Assembly: GCA_964446385.1 (NCBI GenBank)
Contig: CAYUOH010000011.1
Span: 16,965-80,964 of the forward strand
From: CAYSRC01 sp964446385
Lineage (GTDB): Bacteria > Bacillota > Clostridia > Oscillospirales > Ruminococcaceae
DNA length: 64,000 bases
Direction: 5' to 3'
Below, piece by piece: positions 34,778 through 43,750 of this stretch. Positions within the stretch are counted from its first letter, which is position 1. Each line of letters begins with the position of its first letter. The position numbers and the translations under genes are program-made. The notes beneath the pieces were generated by a model. It did no database searches, had not been told where the DNA came from, and saw only the letters and a program-made list of their open reading frames with translations.

Positions 34778-36001
34778 TTATCTTATAATTACCTTGTGGA
34801 ATATTTTCTTGCCTTTTCTGATCTTGACGCCGTCCGTAAGCATTTCCACGGTTACTGGCATATCATACGCGGAAATTTTTTCACCGTTCAAAACAACACC
34901 GCCCTGCTGGACAAGTCGCCTTGCTTCACCTTTACTTGCGGCAAGACCGCAGCGAATCATTAAATCCACTACTAGCATTCCGCCTTCGGGAACTTCGGAT
35001 GTTTCTAGCTCTGTAGAGGGCATATTTGCATCGTCGCCTTCTCCGGAGAAAAGATTTCTTGCGGCGGTCTGAGCCTTGACAGCCTCCTCCTCTCCGTGAA
35101 CGAGAGACGTAAGCTGGAATGCAAGAATTTCCTTCTTTTCGTTGATACGAAAGTCATCCCATTTTTCCATCTCATCAAGTTCCTCGAGTGAGAGGAAGGT
35201 AAGCATGCGCAGGCATTTCATTACATCTGCATCACCGACGTTGCGCCAGTACTGGTAAAACTCGAAGGGACTGGTCTTGTTGGGGTCAAGCCAAACAGCG
35301 TTGCCCGCGGTTTTGCCCATCTTGTGGCCCTGGGAATCTGTCAGAAGGGTGATAGTCATGGCGTGGGCGTCCTTACCGAGCTTTTTACGGATAAGCTCAG
35401 TGCCGCCGAGCATATTGCTCCACTGGTCGTCTCCGCCGAACTGCATATTACAGCCCTCGTGCTGGAATAGATAATAAAAATCATAGGCCTGCATTATCAT
35501 GTAGTTGAACTCGAGGAAGCTCAATCCTTTTTCCATACGCTGCTTGTAGCATTCGGCGCGTAGCATGTTGTTGACCGAGAAGCAGGCGCCGACGTCGCGC
35601 AGAAGATCGATATAGTTGAGGTCAAGCAGCCAGTCGGCATTGTTCACCATTTTAGCCTTGCCAGGCCCAAACTCGATGAAACGCTCCGTCTGGCGGCGGA
35701 AGCATTCTGCGTTGTGCTCGATATCCTCACGGGTAAGCATTCTTCGCATATCTGTACGACCGCTTGGGTCACCGATCATTGTCGTACCGCCGCCGATAAG
35801 GGCGACGGGCTTGTTTCCTGCCATCTGAAGCCTTTTCATTAGCGTAAGGGCCATGAAATGGCCGGCAGTTAGACTGTCGGCCGTGCAGTCAAAACCGATA
35901 TAGAAAGTCGCCTGACCGCTGTTGATCATTTTCCTGATTTCTTCTTCATTGGTAACCTGTGCCAGCAAACCTCTGGCCTGCAGTTCTTCGTAAATTCCCA
36001 T
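34778..36001 (-). CDS. tyrS: tyrosyl-tRNA synthetase
   Basis: Class I synthetase charging tRNA-Tyr. The 407-residue enzyme has YIGFDCTADSLTAGHF (residues 34-49) containing the HIGH-like signature as AGHF. GGGTTMIGDPSGR follows, the KMSKS-like loop is KMGKT in SQGHKMGKTAGN, and a C-terminal S4 RNA-binding domain covers about 340-400. A GGAGG site supports the start. It is the last gene of the spoVB-mazG-hup-rqcP-divIC-tyrS run. I see no T-box leader; only 17 bases separate it from divIC. Confidence 0.95.
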   Translation of the reverse strand: MGIYEELQARGLLAQVTNEEEIRKMINSGQATFYIGFDCTADSLTAGHFMALTLMKRLQMAGNKPVALIGGGTTMIGDPSGRTDMRRMLTREDIEHNAECFRRQTERFIEFGPGKAKMVNNADWLLDLNYIDLLRDVGACFSVNNMLRAECYKQRMEKGLSFLEFNYMIMQAYDFYYLFQHEGCNMQFGGDDQWSNMLGGTELIRKKLGKDAHAMTITLLTDSQGHKMGKTAGNAVWLDPNKTSPFEFYQYWRNVGDADVMKCLRMLTFLSLEELDEMEKWDDFRINEKKEILAFQLTSLVHGEEEAVKAQTAARNLFSGEGDDANMPSTELETSEVPEGGMLVVDLMIRCGLAASKGEARRLVQQGGVVLNGEKISAYDMPVTVEMLTDGVKIRKGKKIFHKVIIR

Positions 36002-36018
36002 TATTTCCTCCGGAATAT

Positions 36019-36306
36019 TTAACTGTTGATATCTATATATACGCGCTCGTCGATGGAGGCATACCCAAGCTTATCCCTTGCAATACGTTCGATGTATTCA
36101 GCTTCGTCGCCGGACATCATACGCTCAAGATCGTCGTTTTCAAGCTGGGTCTCGGTAATCTTCTGCTTTAGCATCTCCACCGTTTTCTGTTCTCGGTAAA
36201 TTTCGATGCGAGTTGTAACTATGGATATGGCAAGAGAAAGGCACAGCAAAATAAGCATCAGCGTAATGATGTTCGCCCTGCCTGCAGTGCCTCTTGTTTC
36301 TTTCAT
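36019..36306 (-). CDS. divIC: septum formation initiator (DivIC/FtsB-like)
   Basis: A 95-residue single-pass membrane protein of the divisome. It has a short cytoplasmic N-terminus, a membrane segment at about 14-33, and an extracytoplasmic coiled coil (about 36-68, KTVEMLKQKITETQLENDDL). The C-terminal motif RIARDKLGYASIDERVYID is typical of FtsB/DivIC. Position downstream of rqcP matches the Bacillus mazG-yabO-yabP-yabQ-divIC order, with yabP and yabQ missing here. Confidence 0.9.
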   Translation of the reverse strand: MKETRGTAGRANIITLMLILLCLSLAISIVTTRIEIYREQKTVEMLKQKITETQLENDDLERMMSGDEAEYIERIARDKLGYASIDERVYIDINS

Positions 36307-36385
36307 ATCGGTTATTTACCTCGCATATTACGAAATCATACTGGACAATTATACAACCGGGGCGAGACTTTTTCAATTTGAGATA

Positions 36386-36625
36386 TTACAACAGCTGGTA
36401 CATTTCACGGGCGGCGTCTTTTCCCGTCCTCTCATCCACCGAAAGCACCTTAACCTTCACCTGTCTCCCACCCAGCGACACCTCTATGATGTCGCCCTCA
36501 GAGACGTTGTAGGACGCCTTAACCTGACGATTGTTCACAACTACTTTTGCGGCGTCGCAAACTTCGTTCGCCACAGTACGGCGTTTAATTATTCTGCTTA
36601 CCTTAAGGTATTTATCAAGTCTCAT
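36386..36625 (-). CDS. rqcP: RqcP (YabO) S4-domain RNA-binding protein
   Basis: A 79-residue S4-domain protein that in Bacillus binds 23S rRNA and P-site tRNA and sustains alanine tailing by RqcH. The S4 fold begins at MRLDKYLKVSRIIKRRTVAN (1-20), with VVVNNRQVKASYNVSEGDII in the middle. The start at 36625 has AGGAG at 9 bases; an open stretch to 36682 crosses the hup terminator and is rejected. Gene context (mazG-hup-rqcP-divIC) supports the assignment over other short S4 proteins such as YlmH fragments. Confidence 0.92.
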   Translation of the reverse strand: MRLDKYLKVSRIIKRRTVANEVCDAAKVVVNNRQVKASYNVSEGDIIEVSLGGRQVKVKVLSVDERTGKDAAREMYQLL

Positions 36626-36640
36626 GGTTCTTTCTCCTAT

Positions 36641-36668
36641 AAAAAAACCCCTAAGATGACTTAGGGGT
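36641..36668 (-). terminator. terminator after hup
   Basis: ACCCCTAAG / CTTAGGGGT stem with a short loop, followed by seven T on the minus strand. It lies inside the hup-rqcP gap, so it should limit read-through from the abundant hup message into rqcP-divIC-tyrS. Confidence 0.88.
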
Positions 36669-36686
36669 GTGTCACTAGGCAATAAA

Positions 36687-36959
36687 TTACTTAACCAGGT
36701 CTTTGAGGCCCTTACCGGCCTTGAAAGCGGGAACCTTGGTTGCGGGCAGATTGATGGATTTCTTGGTCTGGGGATTGATGGCTGTACGGGCAGCGCGCTC
36801 TTTAACGCTGAATGTACCGAAACCTACAACCTGGACCTTGTCACCGGCTTTGAGAGCATCGGAAACAGCCTCGAATGTAGCCTTAACGGCTGCTTCGGCG
36901 TCCTTTTTTGTCATATTGGCTTTCTCTGCAACAGCAGCAACCAATTCTGCTTTTGTCAT
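36687..36959 (-). CDS. hup: HU-type DNA-binding protein
   Basis: A 90-residue nucleoid protein of normal HU length. It begins MTKAELVAAVAEKANMTKKD, has the beta-arm entry GDKVQVVGFGTFSVKERAAR (about 39-58), and the conserved arm residues NPQTKKSINLPATKVPAFKA (about 62-81). GGAGG lies upstream. Its own terminator follows directly. In many Clostridia hup sits in exactly this place between mazG and yabO. Confidence 0.96.
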   Translation of the reverse strand: MTKAELVAAVAEKANMTKKDAEAAVKATFEAVSDALKAGDKVQVVGFGTFSVKERAARTAINPQTKKSINLPATKVPAFKAGKGLKDLVK

Positions 36960-36978
36960 TGGAATCGTCCTCCGGTTA

Positions 36979-37788
36979 TTATTTTAGAGTTTTAGATATA
37001 CTCTGTTTAGAAGTATACCAAAGTTCATTTAATCGGTCAATACCGCATTTGGCCATATCCACTCCCTGCTCGCGAGCCAATTCTTCCACGCGGCGGAAAC
37101 GCTCCATAAACTTCTCGCAGGCGCGCTCCGCGGCAAGTTCGGATTCCACTCCGGCAAATCTCGCGATGTTTATTGCGGAAAAGATTACGTCTCCGATTTC
37201 TTCCTCAGGATTCCCTTTGCCGTCAAGCGCATTCTGCAGTTCTGCAACCTCACTTCGGAGATCATCCATCGCCATATTCACGTCGGGATAATCGAATCCG
37301 ACGTAGGCGGCTCTCTTCTGAACCTTCTGGGAACGCATCAGTGCGGGAAGAGCCCTTGCCACGTCGTTCATGGCGTCCCAACCGGTCTTTTGCTGTTTTT
37401 CTACACGTTTGACATCCTCCCAGGTGGAAAGAACCTTTTCGGATGTCTCGGCCTGTACGTCTCCGAAAATATGGGGATGTCGGAACACGAGCTTCTTGCA
37501 TGCGGCGTCTGCGATGTCGTAAATATTAAAACCTCCCGACTGATTTTCAATCTCGGCGTGAAGCAGGACCTGCATCACAACATCGCCTAGCTCTTCCATC
37601 AGGAGTTCCTTGTCTTTGTGGTCTATGGCCTCCATGGCTTCACAGACCTCTTCGAGAAAATTCTCGCGTATACTTTCGTGGGTCTGTTCGCGGTCCCAAG
37701 GACAGCCGTCAACAGGGTCGCGAAGGACCTTTATAAGTTTTACAAAATCTTCCAGATCATAACGTTCTTTAATCTCAAAGTCTACCAT
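36979..37788 (-). CDS. mazG: nucleoside triphosphate pyrophosphohydrolase MazG
   Basis: Hydrolyses NTPs or dNTPs to monophosphate and pyrophosphate, thought to remove aberrant nucleotides. The 269 residues contain two MazG units. The first has GCPWDREQTHESIRENFLEE (28-47) and EELGDVVMQVLLHAEI (about 66-81) with the ExxD metal ligands; the second has GNPEEEIGDVIFSAINIARF in the C-terminal half. It lies immediately after spoVB (1-base gap), with GGAG inside the spoVB 3' end, so it is translationally linked. Confidence 0.94.
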   Translation of the reverse strand: MVDFEIKERYDLEDFVKLIKVLRDPVDGCPWDREQTHESIRENFLEEVCEAMEAIDHKDKELLMEELGDVVMQVLLHAEIENQSGGFNIYDIADAACKKLVFRHPHIFGDVQAETSEKVLSTWEDVKRVEKQQKTGWDAMNDVARALPALMRSQKVQKRAAYVGFDYPDVNMAMDDLRSEVAELQNALDGKGNPEEEIGDVIFSAINIARFAGVESELAAERACEKFMERFRRVEELAREQGVDMAKCGIDRLNELWYTSKQSISKTLK

Positions 37789-37789
37789 A

Positions 37790-39532
37790 TTATCTCCGCA
37801 CTATTTTTAATTTCTTCAAAGTAGGAAGCAAAAACTTTCCGCCCGGGAAATCCAAAGCTTCCTCTTCGGTTATCAGTCCGAATACAGCAAGCATTACAAC
37901 GTATATGAACACCGCTGCAATCAGGCCGAGCAGTGTGGCTACCCTTGTACGCCTGGTAACTGCAACAAGTATGTAAACCAGTCTGGCTGCACCACCCGCT
38001 GCAAGTCCGGAAATCATGGGTTTAACCATCGTTTCGGTAAGATTGATACGGATTCCGGTGGACTTGAACAGAATAATCAAACCCAGGACAACAATCAGAG
38101 CGTAGCAGAACAGGTTGCCGAACGGAGCCGCTTTGATGTTGAACCGCGGAACTCCTATCAGAAGATAGTTCGAGGCTAGCTTTACGACACCACCAATAAT
38201 CATCAGGATCAGAGGAATTCTGACCCTTCCGACTGCCTGAAGCATGGAGCTTATAATTCCGCTGATTCCGACAAACACAGCCGCAATTCCGAGGACAGTC
38301 AGCATGGGCGCGGTAAGTAAGGCGCCGATTTCCCTGGCCGGGAACAGGAGTTTCGCGAGAGGGCCTGCAAGGAACGCTATACCGAAACCTGCCGGAGCGG
38401 CGACCAGCGTAGTAAGCTTCAGTGCACGTTCCATATTCTGACGGGCGGATGCGACATCCTTCTGCTGCCAGGCGGTTGCTATATGAGGCAGCACGCTGAT
38501 GCCGAAGGTGCCCGTGATCGTTGGCACGAGATTGAAAAGGGGCATTCCTATATTGTAAACACCGTAAAGGTAATTGGGTATATCTTCAAGATTTTTTTCC
38601 GAAGCCTCCAGAATTCCGCCGTGCGACGCGAACAGTGCGGCCGCATCACGGAATAAACAGCTTGAAAGCCTGCTTATTACGGTTTCATTGTCGATAAGTC
38701 CCGTAAGAGAAACGGCAGCGGCGCTGAAAGCAATCGGCAGACCGAAGGTAAGAACTCTTTTAAGGATGACTTTCCGGGAATCGGGTTCGGGACTTCCGGC
38801 AATATCTTCCACCGTGATTCCGTCCCCCTGCCTTGCATTGCGGATAACGAAAAATAGCCAGCCAGCGAAGGTTGAAAAGGTTACGCCCAGCATCGCGCCG
38901 GCTGCAGAAAGGGCGCAAACTGACACCAGAGCCTGGGCGGCATTTTCCTGGATTTCACCGAGAATCGTCCCCTTCTGGACATATTCGGCTGTAAAAATCA
39001 CTTTAGCCGCGTAACTTCCTGCAATTCCGGTAAGGGCTTTAACAATGACCTCAACTACCTGTGATACCGCTGTCGGCACCATGTTTGACATGCCCTGGTT
39101 ATATCCGCGGTGGGTAACCATAAAACAACTGAATATCAACGAGGGCCCCAGAGCGATAAGGCTTAGGTAAGCGTAAAAGTTGTTTTTGAACTCACAATAC
39201 GGTTTTGCGGCAATTATCATGACCAACGCGGACACTAAACCGAGTAATCCGAGGAAAAGCCCTGAAACCTTTATGGTGCGGCGTACGTCACGATAACGCC
39301 CTTCGGAGGAGTACTGGGCCACAATTTTCGACACCGCGGTAGGAAAACCGGTTACAGTGATCGAATAAATCACACTGTAGATATTGTAGGCGTAGGAATA
39401 AAAGCCTATTCCGTCCTCTTCGATTATATTGTAAAGCGGAATCCGGTATAAAAATCCCACCAGCTTGGCCACGGCTATTGCAATGGTGAGGATGAATGCA
39501 CCTTCAAAAAAATTTTGTTTCTTTGTTGTCAA
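37790..39532 (-). CDS. spoVB: SpoVB/MurJ-like polysaccharide flippase (MOP superfamily)
   Basis: A 580-residue integral membrane protein with about fourteen hydrophobic segments, of the lipid-linked oligosaccharide exporter group. The N-terminal GAFILTIAIAVAKLVGFLYR (about 10-29) and GFPTAVSKIVAQYSSEGR are SpoVB-family stretches. It may move lipid II or spore-cortex precursors. The start is read as TTG at 39532, since AAGG lies 8 bases before it; another in-frame TTG at 39538 is too close to that site. The mazG position downstream matches Bacillus yabM-yabN (spoVB paralogue plus mazG), so YabM is an alternative name. Confidence 0.85.
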   Translation of the reverse strand: MTTKKQNFFEGAFILTIAIAVAKLVGFLYRIPLYNIIEEDGIGFYSYAYNIYSVIYSITVTGFPTAVSKIVAQYSSEGRYRDVRRTIKVSGLFLGLLGLVSALVMIIAAKPYCEFKNNFYAYLSLIALGPSLIFSCFMVTHRGYNQGMSNMVPTAVSQVVEVIVKALTGIAGSYAAKVIFTAEYVQKGTILGEIQENAAQALVSVCALSAAGAMLGVTFSTFAGWLFFVIRNARQGDGITVEDIAGSPEPDSRKVILKRVLTFGLPIAFSAAAVSLTGLIDNETVISRLSSCLFRDAAALFASHGGILEASEKNLEDIPNYLYGVYNIGMPLFNLVPTITGTFGISVLPHIATAWQQKDVASARQNMERALKLTTLVAAPAGFGIAFLAGPLAKLLFPAREIGALLTAPMLTVLGIAAVFVGISGIISSMLQAVGRVRIPLILMIIGGVVKLASNYLLIGVPRFNIKAAPFGNLFCYALIVVLGLIILFKSTGIRINLTETMVKPMISGLAAGGAARLVYILVAVTRRTRVATLLGLIAAVFIYVVMLAVFGLITEEEALDFPGGKFLLPTLKKLKIVRR

Positions 39533-39562
39533 AATCAATACCTTCTGACTTTTTCTGTATTT

Positions 39563-41002
39563 TTAAACGGTAAATTCGGAGTAAAATTTTACGACTCCGT
39601 CTTTCCTACGCAGAATTTCGTCGAATCCGTTAATGTATTCGTTTGGATACTTGTAGTTGAATATACGTTCTATCCTGCCTGTACGTGGGTTCTTCATTTT
39701 AGTTACCGCACCGCCACCGCAGGCCAGAATCGTATGAATTTCGTCCATAATATAAATATTGTAGAGGCACTCGTATCCGGATTTCGTATAACCTGTGTTC
39801 TCAAGGTTGTCCACGGTACCCTTTTGCTTGTACATATAGTAAGGCTGATACTCCCTCTCGCAAAGATACTGCAGGGCATGGTCAACCATTTCAGGAACGT
39901 TGTCCGCCGACTTGTCTTTGGTTTCGGTAAGGAAGGACGCTCTTTTCAGTGTCAATGCGTGAACCGTTACGTTCTCCGGGTTTAAAGAGCAGATCCATTC
40001 AAGACTGTCGTCGAAACTCTGAAGACTGTCACCCGGCAAGCCTGCAATCAGATCTGCGTTGATATTGTCAAACCCCGCCTCACGCGCGGCGGCAAAGCAG
40101 CCCTCGACATCCTTCCTGGTGTGCAGACGTCCCGCCTTTTTAAGAACATCGTCGTTGCCAGTCTGTGGATTTATAGAAATCCGTGTTATCCCTGCATTCT
40201 TAAGCACGTCCAGCTTTTCCCTATTGATTGTATCAGAGCGCCCGGCTTCAACACAATATTCGGGACACCTATCCGCGCCGAACTCGGCGTTAACAGTGTC
40301 CGTCAATGTTTTAAGCTGTGAGGCATCCAGAACAGTCGGAGTACCTCCGCCGATATAGACACTTTCAAGATTAAGGCCCAACCGCCGTACGATGTCCGCA
40401 GTATACCGCAGCTCGTCGCAGAGTTTGTCGAGATAAATTCCAAGCATACTGTGGTCCCTGCCTACGGTTTTGGAAACGAACGAGCAGTAGCTGCAACGTG
40501 AAGGGCAGAAAGGAATTGAAACATAAAGAGAATAGGATTTTTCGGTGCTGATTCTGGCGACTCTGGCGCTCTGCTGAGCCGTGGAAACACAAAGAGCCGC
40601 CTTTGCAGGGGTTATCCTGTAATCCCTGCACAACCTCTCGATAACCTTTACAGGTTCCAATCCGCCGTTCAGCATCGACGCCGCGAATTTTGCGGGACGA
40701 ATTCCGGTCATTACTCCCCAGGGAGGCCTTTTGGCGGTTACTTTACAGAGACTATCGTACATCATCACGGCCAGCAGCCGTTCGTCGTCCTTGTCCGACG
40801 TCCCACCCACATCATCGCTTTGACGGTGACAGCCCTCATATTCGACTTCGCAGTGAAGTGCCATGCCGTCACGGAGCAGATAGACATACTCCCATACGTC
40901 CATTTCGGGTTCGCCGTGTTTTACGGTTACGTCAGAGGAAAACATACGTGCTATATTTTCCATCTCGTAATCGAAACTGTGGCCATCAATATATACTGTC
41001 AA
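39563..41002 (-). CDS. hemZ: HemZ, oxygen-independent coproporphyrinogen dehydrogenase-like radical SAM enzyme
   Basis: A 479-residue radical SAM protein of the HemZ family, related to HemN. The iron-sulfur cysteines are C166, C170 and C173 in FCPSRCSYCSF. The SAM-binding GGGTPTVLDASQL and the strand NADLIAGLPGDSLQSF follow, and the N-terminal 150 residues are the HemZ-specific extension. The conserved KRPPWGVMTGIRPAK (about 91-105) is diagnostic of HemZ. No other heme gene is in the window. The start is TTG at 41002 with AAGGAG at 12 bases. It follows the MBL hydrolase gene by only four bases. Confidence 0.9.
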   Translation of the reverse strand: MTVYIDGHSFDYEMENIARMFSSDVTVKHGEPEMDVWEYVYLLRDGMALHCEVEYEGCHRQSDDVGGTSDKDDERLLAVMMYDSLCKVTAKRPPWGVMTGIRPAKFAASMLNGGLEPVKVIERLCRDYRITPAKAALCVSTAQQSARVARISTEKSYSLYVSIPFCPSRCSYCSFVSKTVGRDHSMLGIYLDKLCDELRYTADIVRRLGLNLESVYIGGGTPTVLDASQLKTLTDTVNAEFGADRCPEYCVEAGRSDTINREKLDVLKNAGITRISINPQTGNDDVLKKAGRLHTRKDVEGCFAAAREAGFDNINADLIAGLPGDSLQSFDDSLEWICSLNPENVTVHALTLKRASFLTETKDKSADNVPEMVDHALQYLCEREYQPYYMYKQKGTVDNLENTGYTKSGYECLYNIYIMDEIHTILACGGGAVTKMKNPRTGRIERIFNYKYPNEYINGFDEILRRKDGVVKFYSEFTV

Positions 41003-41006
41003 CTTT

Positions 41007-41579
41007 TTATAATACTCCTTCGGCTAAAAAAGGATTTTCAGCCTTTTCTTTCCCCAACGTAGTCCTGAACCCGTGGCCGGGAAGCACCAGCATATTGGGA
41101 TTGTCAATCTTCTTTATTCTTTCCAGTGACTCCAACATATCCTGAATATCACCGCCGAGGTCCGTTCTGCCGACTGTGCCCATGAAAAGCGTGTCACCGG
41201 AAAACATCACATCCCCTGAAATAAAACAAAGGCTGTCCGCGGTGTGTCCGGGCGTAGCCATTACGTCAAAGCACAGGCTACCGATATTAACGACGTCCCC
41301 GTCCTCAAGAGGGACGGTTATGTATTCATCATCGGGCGATGCATTTGCGGAGATGTAAACAGGGATATTGAACTCGACAAACAGCTCCCGGAGCGCTCCG
41401 ATATGGTCATAGTGACTGTGCGTTATAAGAATTCCGCGACAGGGCTTCCCTGTATCAAACACCGCAGTCTTTATTTTCTCGGCATCGCAGCCCGGGTCGA
41501 CAATCACGCATTCGCCGACACCGGATACTATATAGCAGTTGGTCAGCAAAGGGCCGACATGCAACGTTTTAATGTCCAT
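41007..41579 (-). CDS. metallo-beta-lactamase-fold hydrolase (glyoxalase II-like, YqgX type)
   Basis: A 190-residue hydrolase. The metal motif is THSHYDH at 53-59, the second ligand is in MATPGHTADSL, and SGDTLFMGTVGRTDLGGD and LPGHGFRT complete the binuclear zinc site. Single-domain glyoxalase II-like proteins of this size commonly follow rel/dtd genes in Firmicutes. Substrate unknown; hydroxyacylglutathione is unlikely in a glutathione-poor anaerobe. The ribosome site is weak. Confidence 0.88.
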   Translation of the reverse strand: MDIKTLHVGPLLTNCYIVSGVGECVIVDPGCDAEKIKTAVFDTGKPCRGILITHSHYDHIGALRELFVEFNIPVYISANASPDDEYITVPLEDGDVVNIGSLCFDVMATPGHTADSLCFISGDVMFSGDTLFMGTVGRTDLGGDIQDMLESLERIKKIDNPNMLVLPGHGFRTTLGKEKAENPFLAEGVL

Positions 41580-41595
41580 ACATCATTAAACAGCT

Positions 41596-43743
41596 TCAGC
41601 TTGACGTCCTGTTTATTTCCTCCACGTTTTTAATTCGTCTCAAACGGGTCACAATAGCATCCAGATGGGTTGTACCCGATACTGTAATTGTCAGATTGAT
41701 ATACGCTATTCCGTCGACAACACGTGTTGAGAACGAATAAATTGGTATATGCATTTTCGACAGCTGCCCGGTGATATCAGCAATCAGTCCGGTGCGGTCG
41801 TTGCATGTCATTTCCAGACTTGATCTGTAGGTCTGCTTTACGTTGCCCGCCCACTCGACATGAATAAGCCTCTGGAACTCTACTTCGGAAGCGATATTCT
41901 GGCAGTCTTTCTTGTGAACCGAAACGCCGTGGCCGCGGGTGATGAATCCCACGATTTCGTCTCCGGGCAGAGGATTGCAGCAACGCGCAAACTTAACAAG
42001 ACAGTTATCCAGTCCCTCAACAATAACTCCTCCTGAGGATTTAGTCGGACCGGCCTCCGGAATTTCGAAGGTTTCGACAGGATTATTGTTCTGCAGTTGA
42101 AGTTTCTGATACTCTTCACGGACCTTGGGCATAATATTGCTGAGGAGAAGACCTCCGTACCCAAGCGAGGCATACAGTTCCTCGAGTGAATTGAGGTGCT
42201 GTCGCTTCACGATTTCATTTACAAAATCCTCATACTTATCGCCTAGGATATTGATATAATTCCTGCGCAGCTCTTTTTCAAACAGCTGCTTTCCTTCGGT
42301 GATGTTTTCTTCTTTTCTTTCCTTTTTAAACCAGCTGCGGATTTTGCTCTTTGCCTCGCTGGTTTTTACTATGTTGAGCCAATCGCGGTTGGGTCCCTTG
42401 TCCTTGGGTCCTGTGATTACTTCGATTATTTCGCCGGTTTTAACATTGTATGTTAATGGGACGATACGTCCATTAACCTTTGCCCCGACCATCCTGTGTC
42501 CGACAGCTGTATGAATGGCGTATGCAAAGTCGATTACAGTAGATCCGGCAGGAAGGTTAATAACATCACCTTTTGGGGTAAAGATAAATACGTCTTCCGG
42601 CAGCAGATCGCCTTTTATATCACGGAGAAGCTGGGCTGAATCATCGGTTTCCTGCTGACTTTCCAAAAGCTGTCTGACCCACGCCAGACGCTCCTCAAGT
42701 TTATCCTTTCCGTTAATTCCCTCTTTGTATTTCCAGTGTGCGGCAACTCCGTACTCGGCATTGTAGTGCATGTCGAAGGTGCGTATCTGTATCTCAAAGG
42801 GTACTCCCTCGTGCCCGACGACTGTTGTGTGAAGAGACTGGTACATATTGGGCTTCGGCGTGGAGATGTAATCCTTGAACCGGTTGGGGATGGGCTTATA
42901 CATATCGTGTATTACACCCAGTACGTTGTAGCATTCGGTTACCGTGTTTACTATTACGCGGATAGCGTAGATATCGTATATTTCCTCCATGGACCGGTTC
43001 TGGATAAACAGCTTGCGGTAAATACCGTAAACAGATTTGATTCGGTTGGTTATTTCAACGTCTGTTAGTCCGTTCTCGGCCAGTCTGATCTTAATATCCT
43101 GTGTAATGCCGTCTATGAAATTTCTACCCTGGTTGTCGGTCAGATAATCCATAATTTCCTTGTATCCCACCGAGTCAAGGAACTGCAGGGCATAATCTTC
43201 TAGCTCCTCCTGGATTTTGCTCATCCCCAGACGGTGGGCTATAGGGGCATATATCTCCATGGTTTCCAGAGCCTTCTCGCTCTGCTTTTCGGGAGATTTA
43301 GCGTTCAGAGTCTGCATATTGTGCAGTCTGTCGCAGAGCTTTACAATCATTACGCGGATATCTTTGCTCATTGCGAACAGCATTTTGCGAATATTTTCGG
43401 CGCGCTGTTCCTCAGCTGAGTCGAAGGGAATTCTACCCAGCTTGGTAACTCCGTCCACCAGAAGAGTAATATCGTCGCCGAAGTTTTTTTGAATCTGTTC
43501 CAGAGTTACGTCAGTGTCCTCGACTGTATCGTGCAGCAGACCTGCGCAGATACTTTCGTTATCCAGCCCCAATTCCACAAGCAGCGAAGCAACACAAAGG
43601 GGGTGAACAATATATGGTTCACCCGACTGTCTGAACTGACCGTCATGGCTCTTCTCGGCGAGAGAATAAGCCCTTTCTATCAGCTCCATATCATATTGTT
43701 TTCCGGTGTTCAGAATTTGAGACTTCAGCTCATTGAATGTCAT
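41596..43743 (-). CDS. rel: bifunctional (p)ppGpp synthetase/hydrolase Rel
   Basis: Makes and degrades the alarmone (p)ppGpp. The 715 residues carry, in order, an HD hydrolase domain with LLHDTVED (about 69-76), a synthetase domain with PNRFKDYISTPKPNMYQSLH (the RxKD loop of bifunctional enzymes), and a TGS domain (VFIFTPKGDVINLPAGSTVI). A helical zinc-finger region with FARCCNPLPGDEIVGFITRG and a C-terminal ACT domain follow. Both active sites look intact. AAGGAA lies 11 bases before the start. It follows recJ by 7 bases. Confidence 0.96.
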   Translation of the reverse strand: MTFNELKSQILNTGKQYDMELIERAYSLAEKSHDGQFRQSGEPYIVHPLCVASLLVELGLDNESICAGLLHDTVEDTDVTLEQIQKNFGDDITLLVDGVTKLGRIPFDSAEEQRAENIRKMLFAMSKDIRVMIVKLCDRLHNMQTLNAKSPEKQSEKALETMEIYAPIAHRLGMSKIQEELEDYALQFLDSVGYKEIMDYLTDNQGRNFIDGITQDIKIRLAENGLTDVEITNRIKSVYGIYRKLFIQNRSMEEIYDIYAIRVIVNTVTECYNVLGVIHDMYKPIPNRFKDYISTPKPNMYQSLHTTVVGHEGVPFEIQIRTFDMHYNAEYGVAAHWKYKEGINGKDKLEERLAWVRQLLESQQETDDSAQLLRDIKGDLLPEDVFIFTPKGDVINLPAGSTVIDFAYAIHTAVGHRMVGAKVNGRIVPLTYNVKTGEIIEVITGPKDKGPNRDWLNIVKTSEAKSKIRSWFKKERKEENITEGKQLFEKELRRNYINILGDKYEDFVNEIVKRQHLNSLEELYASLGYGGLLLSNIMPKVREEYQKLQLQNNNPVETFEIPEAGPTKSSGGVIVEGLDNCLVKFARCCNPLPGDEIVGFITRGHGVSVHKKDCQNIASEVEFQRLIHVEWAGNVKQTYRSSLEMTCNDRTGLIADITGQLSKMHIPIYSFSTRVVDGIAYINLTITVSGTTHLDAIVTRLRRIKNVEEINRTSS

Positions 43744-43750
43744 CTGATCT

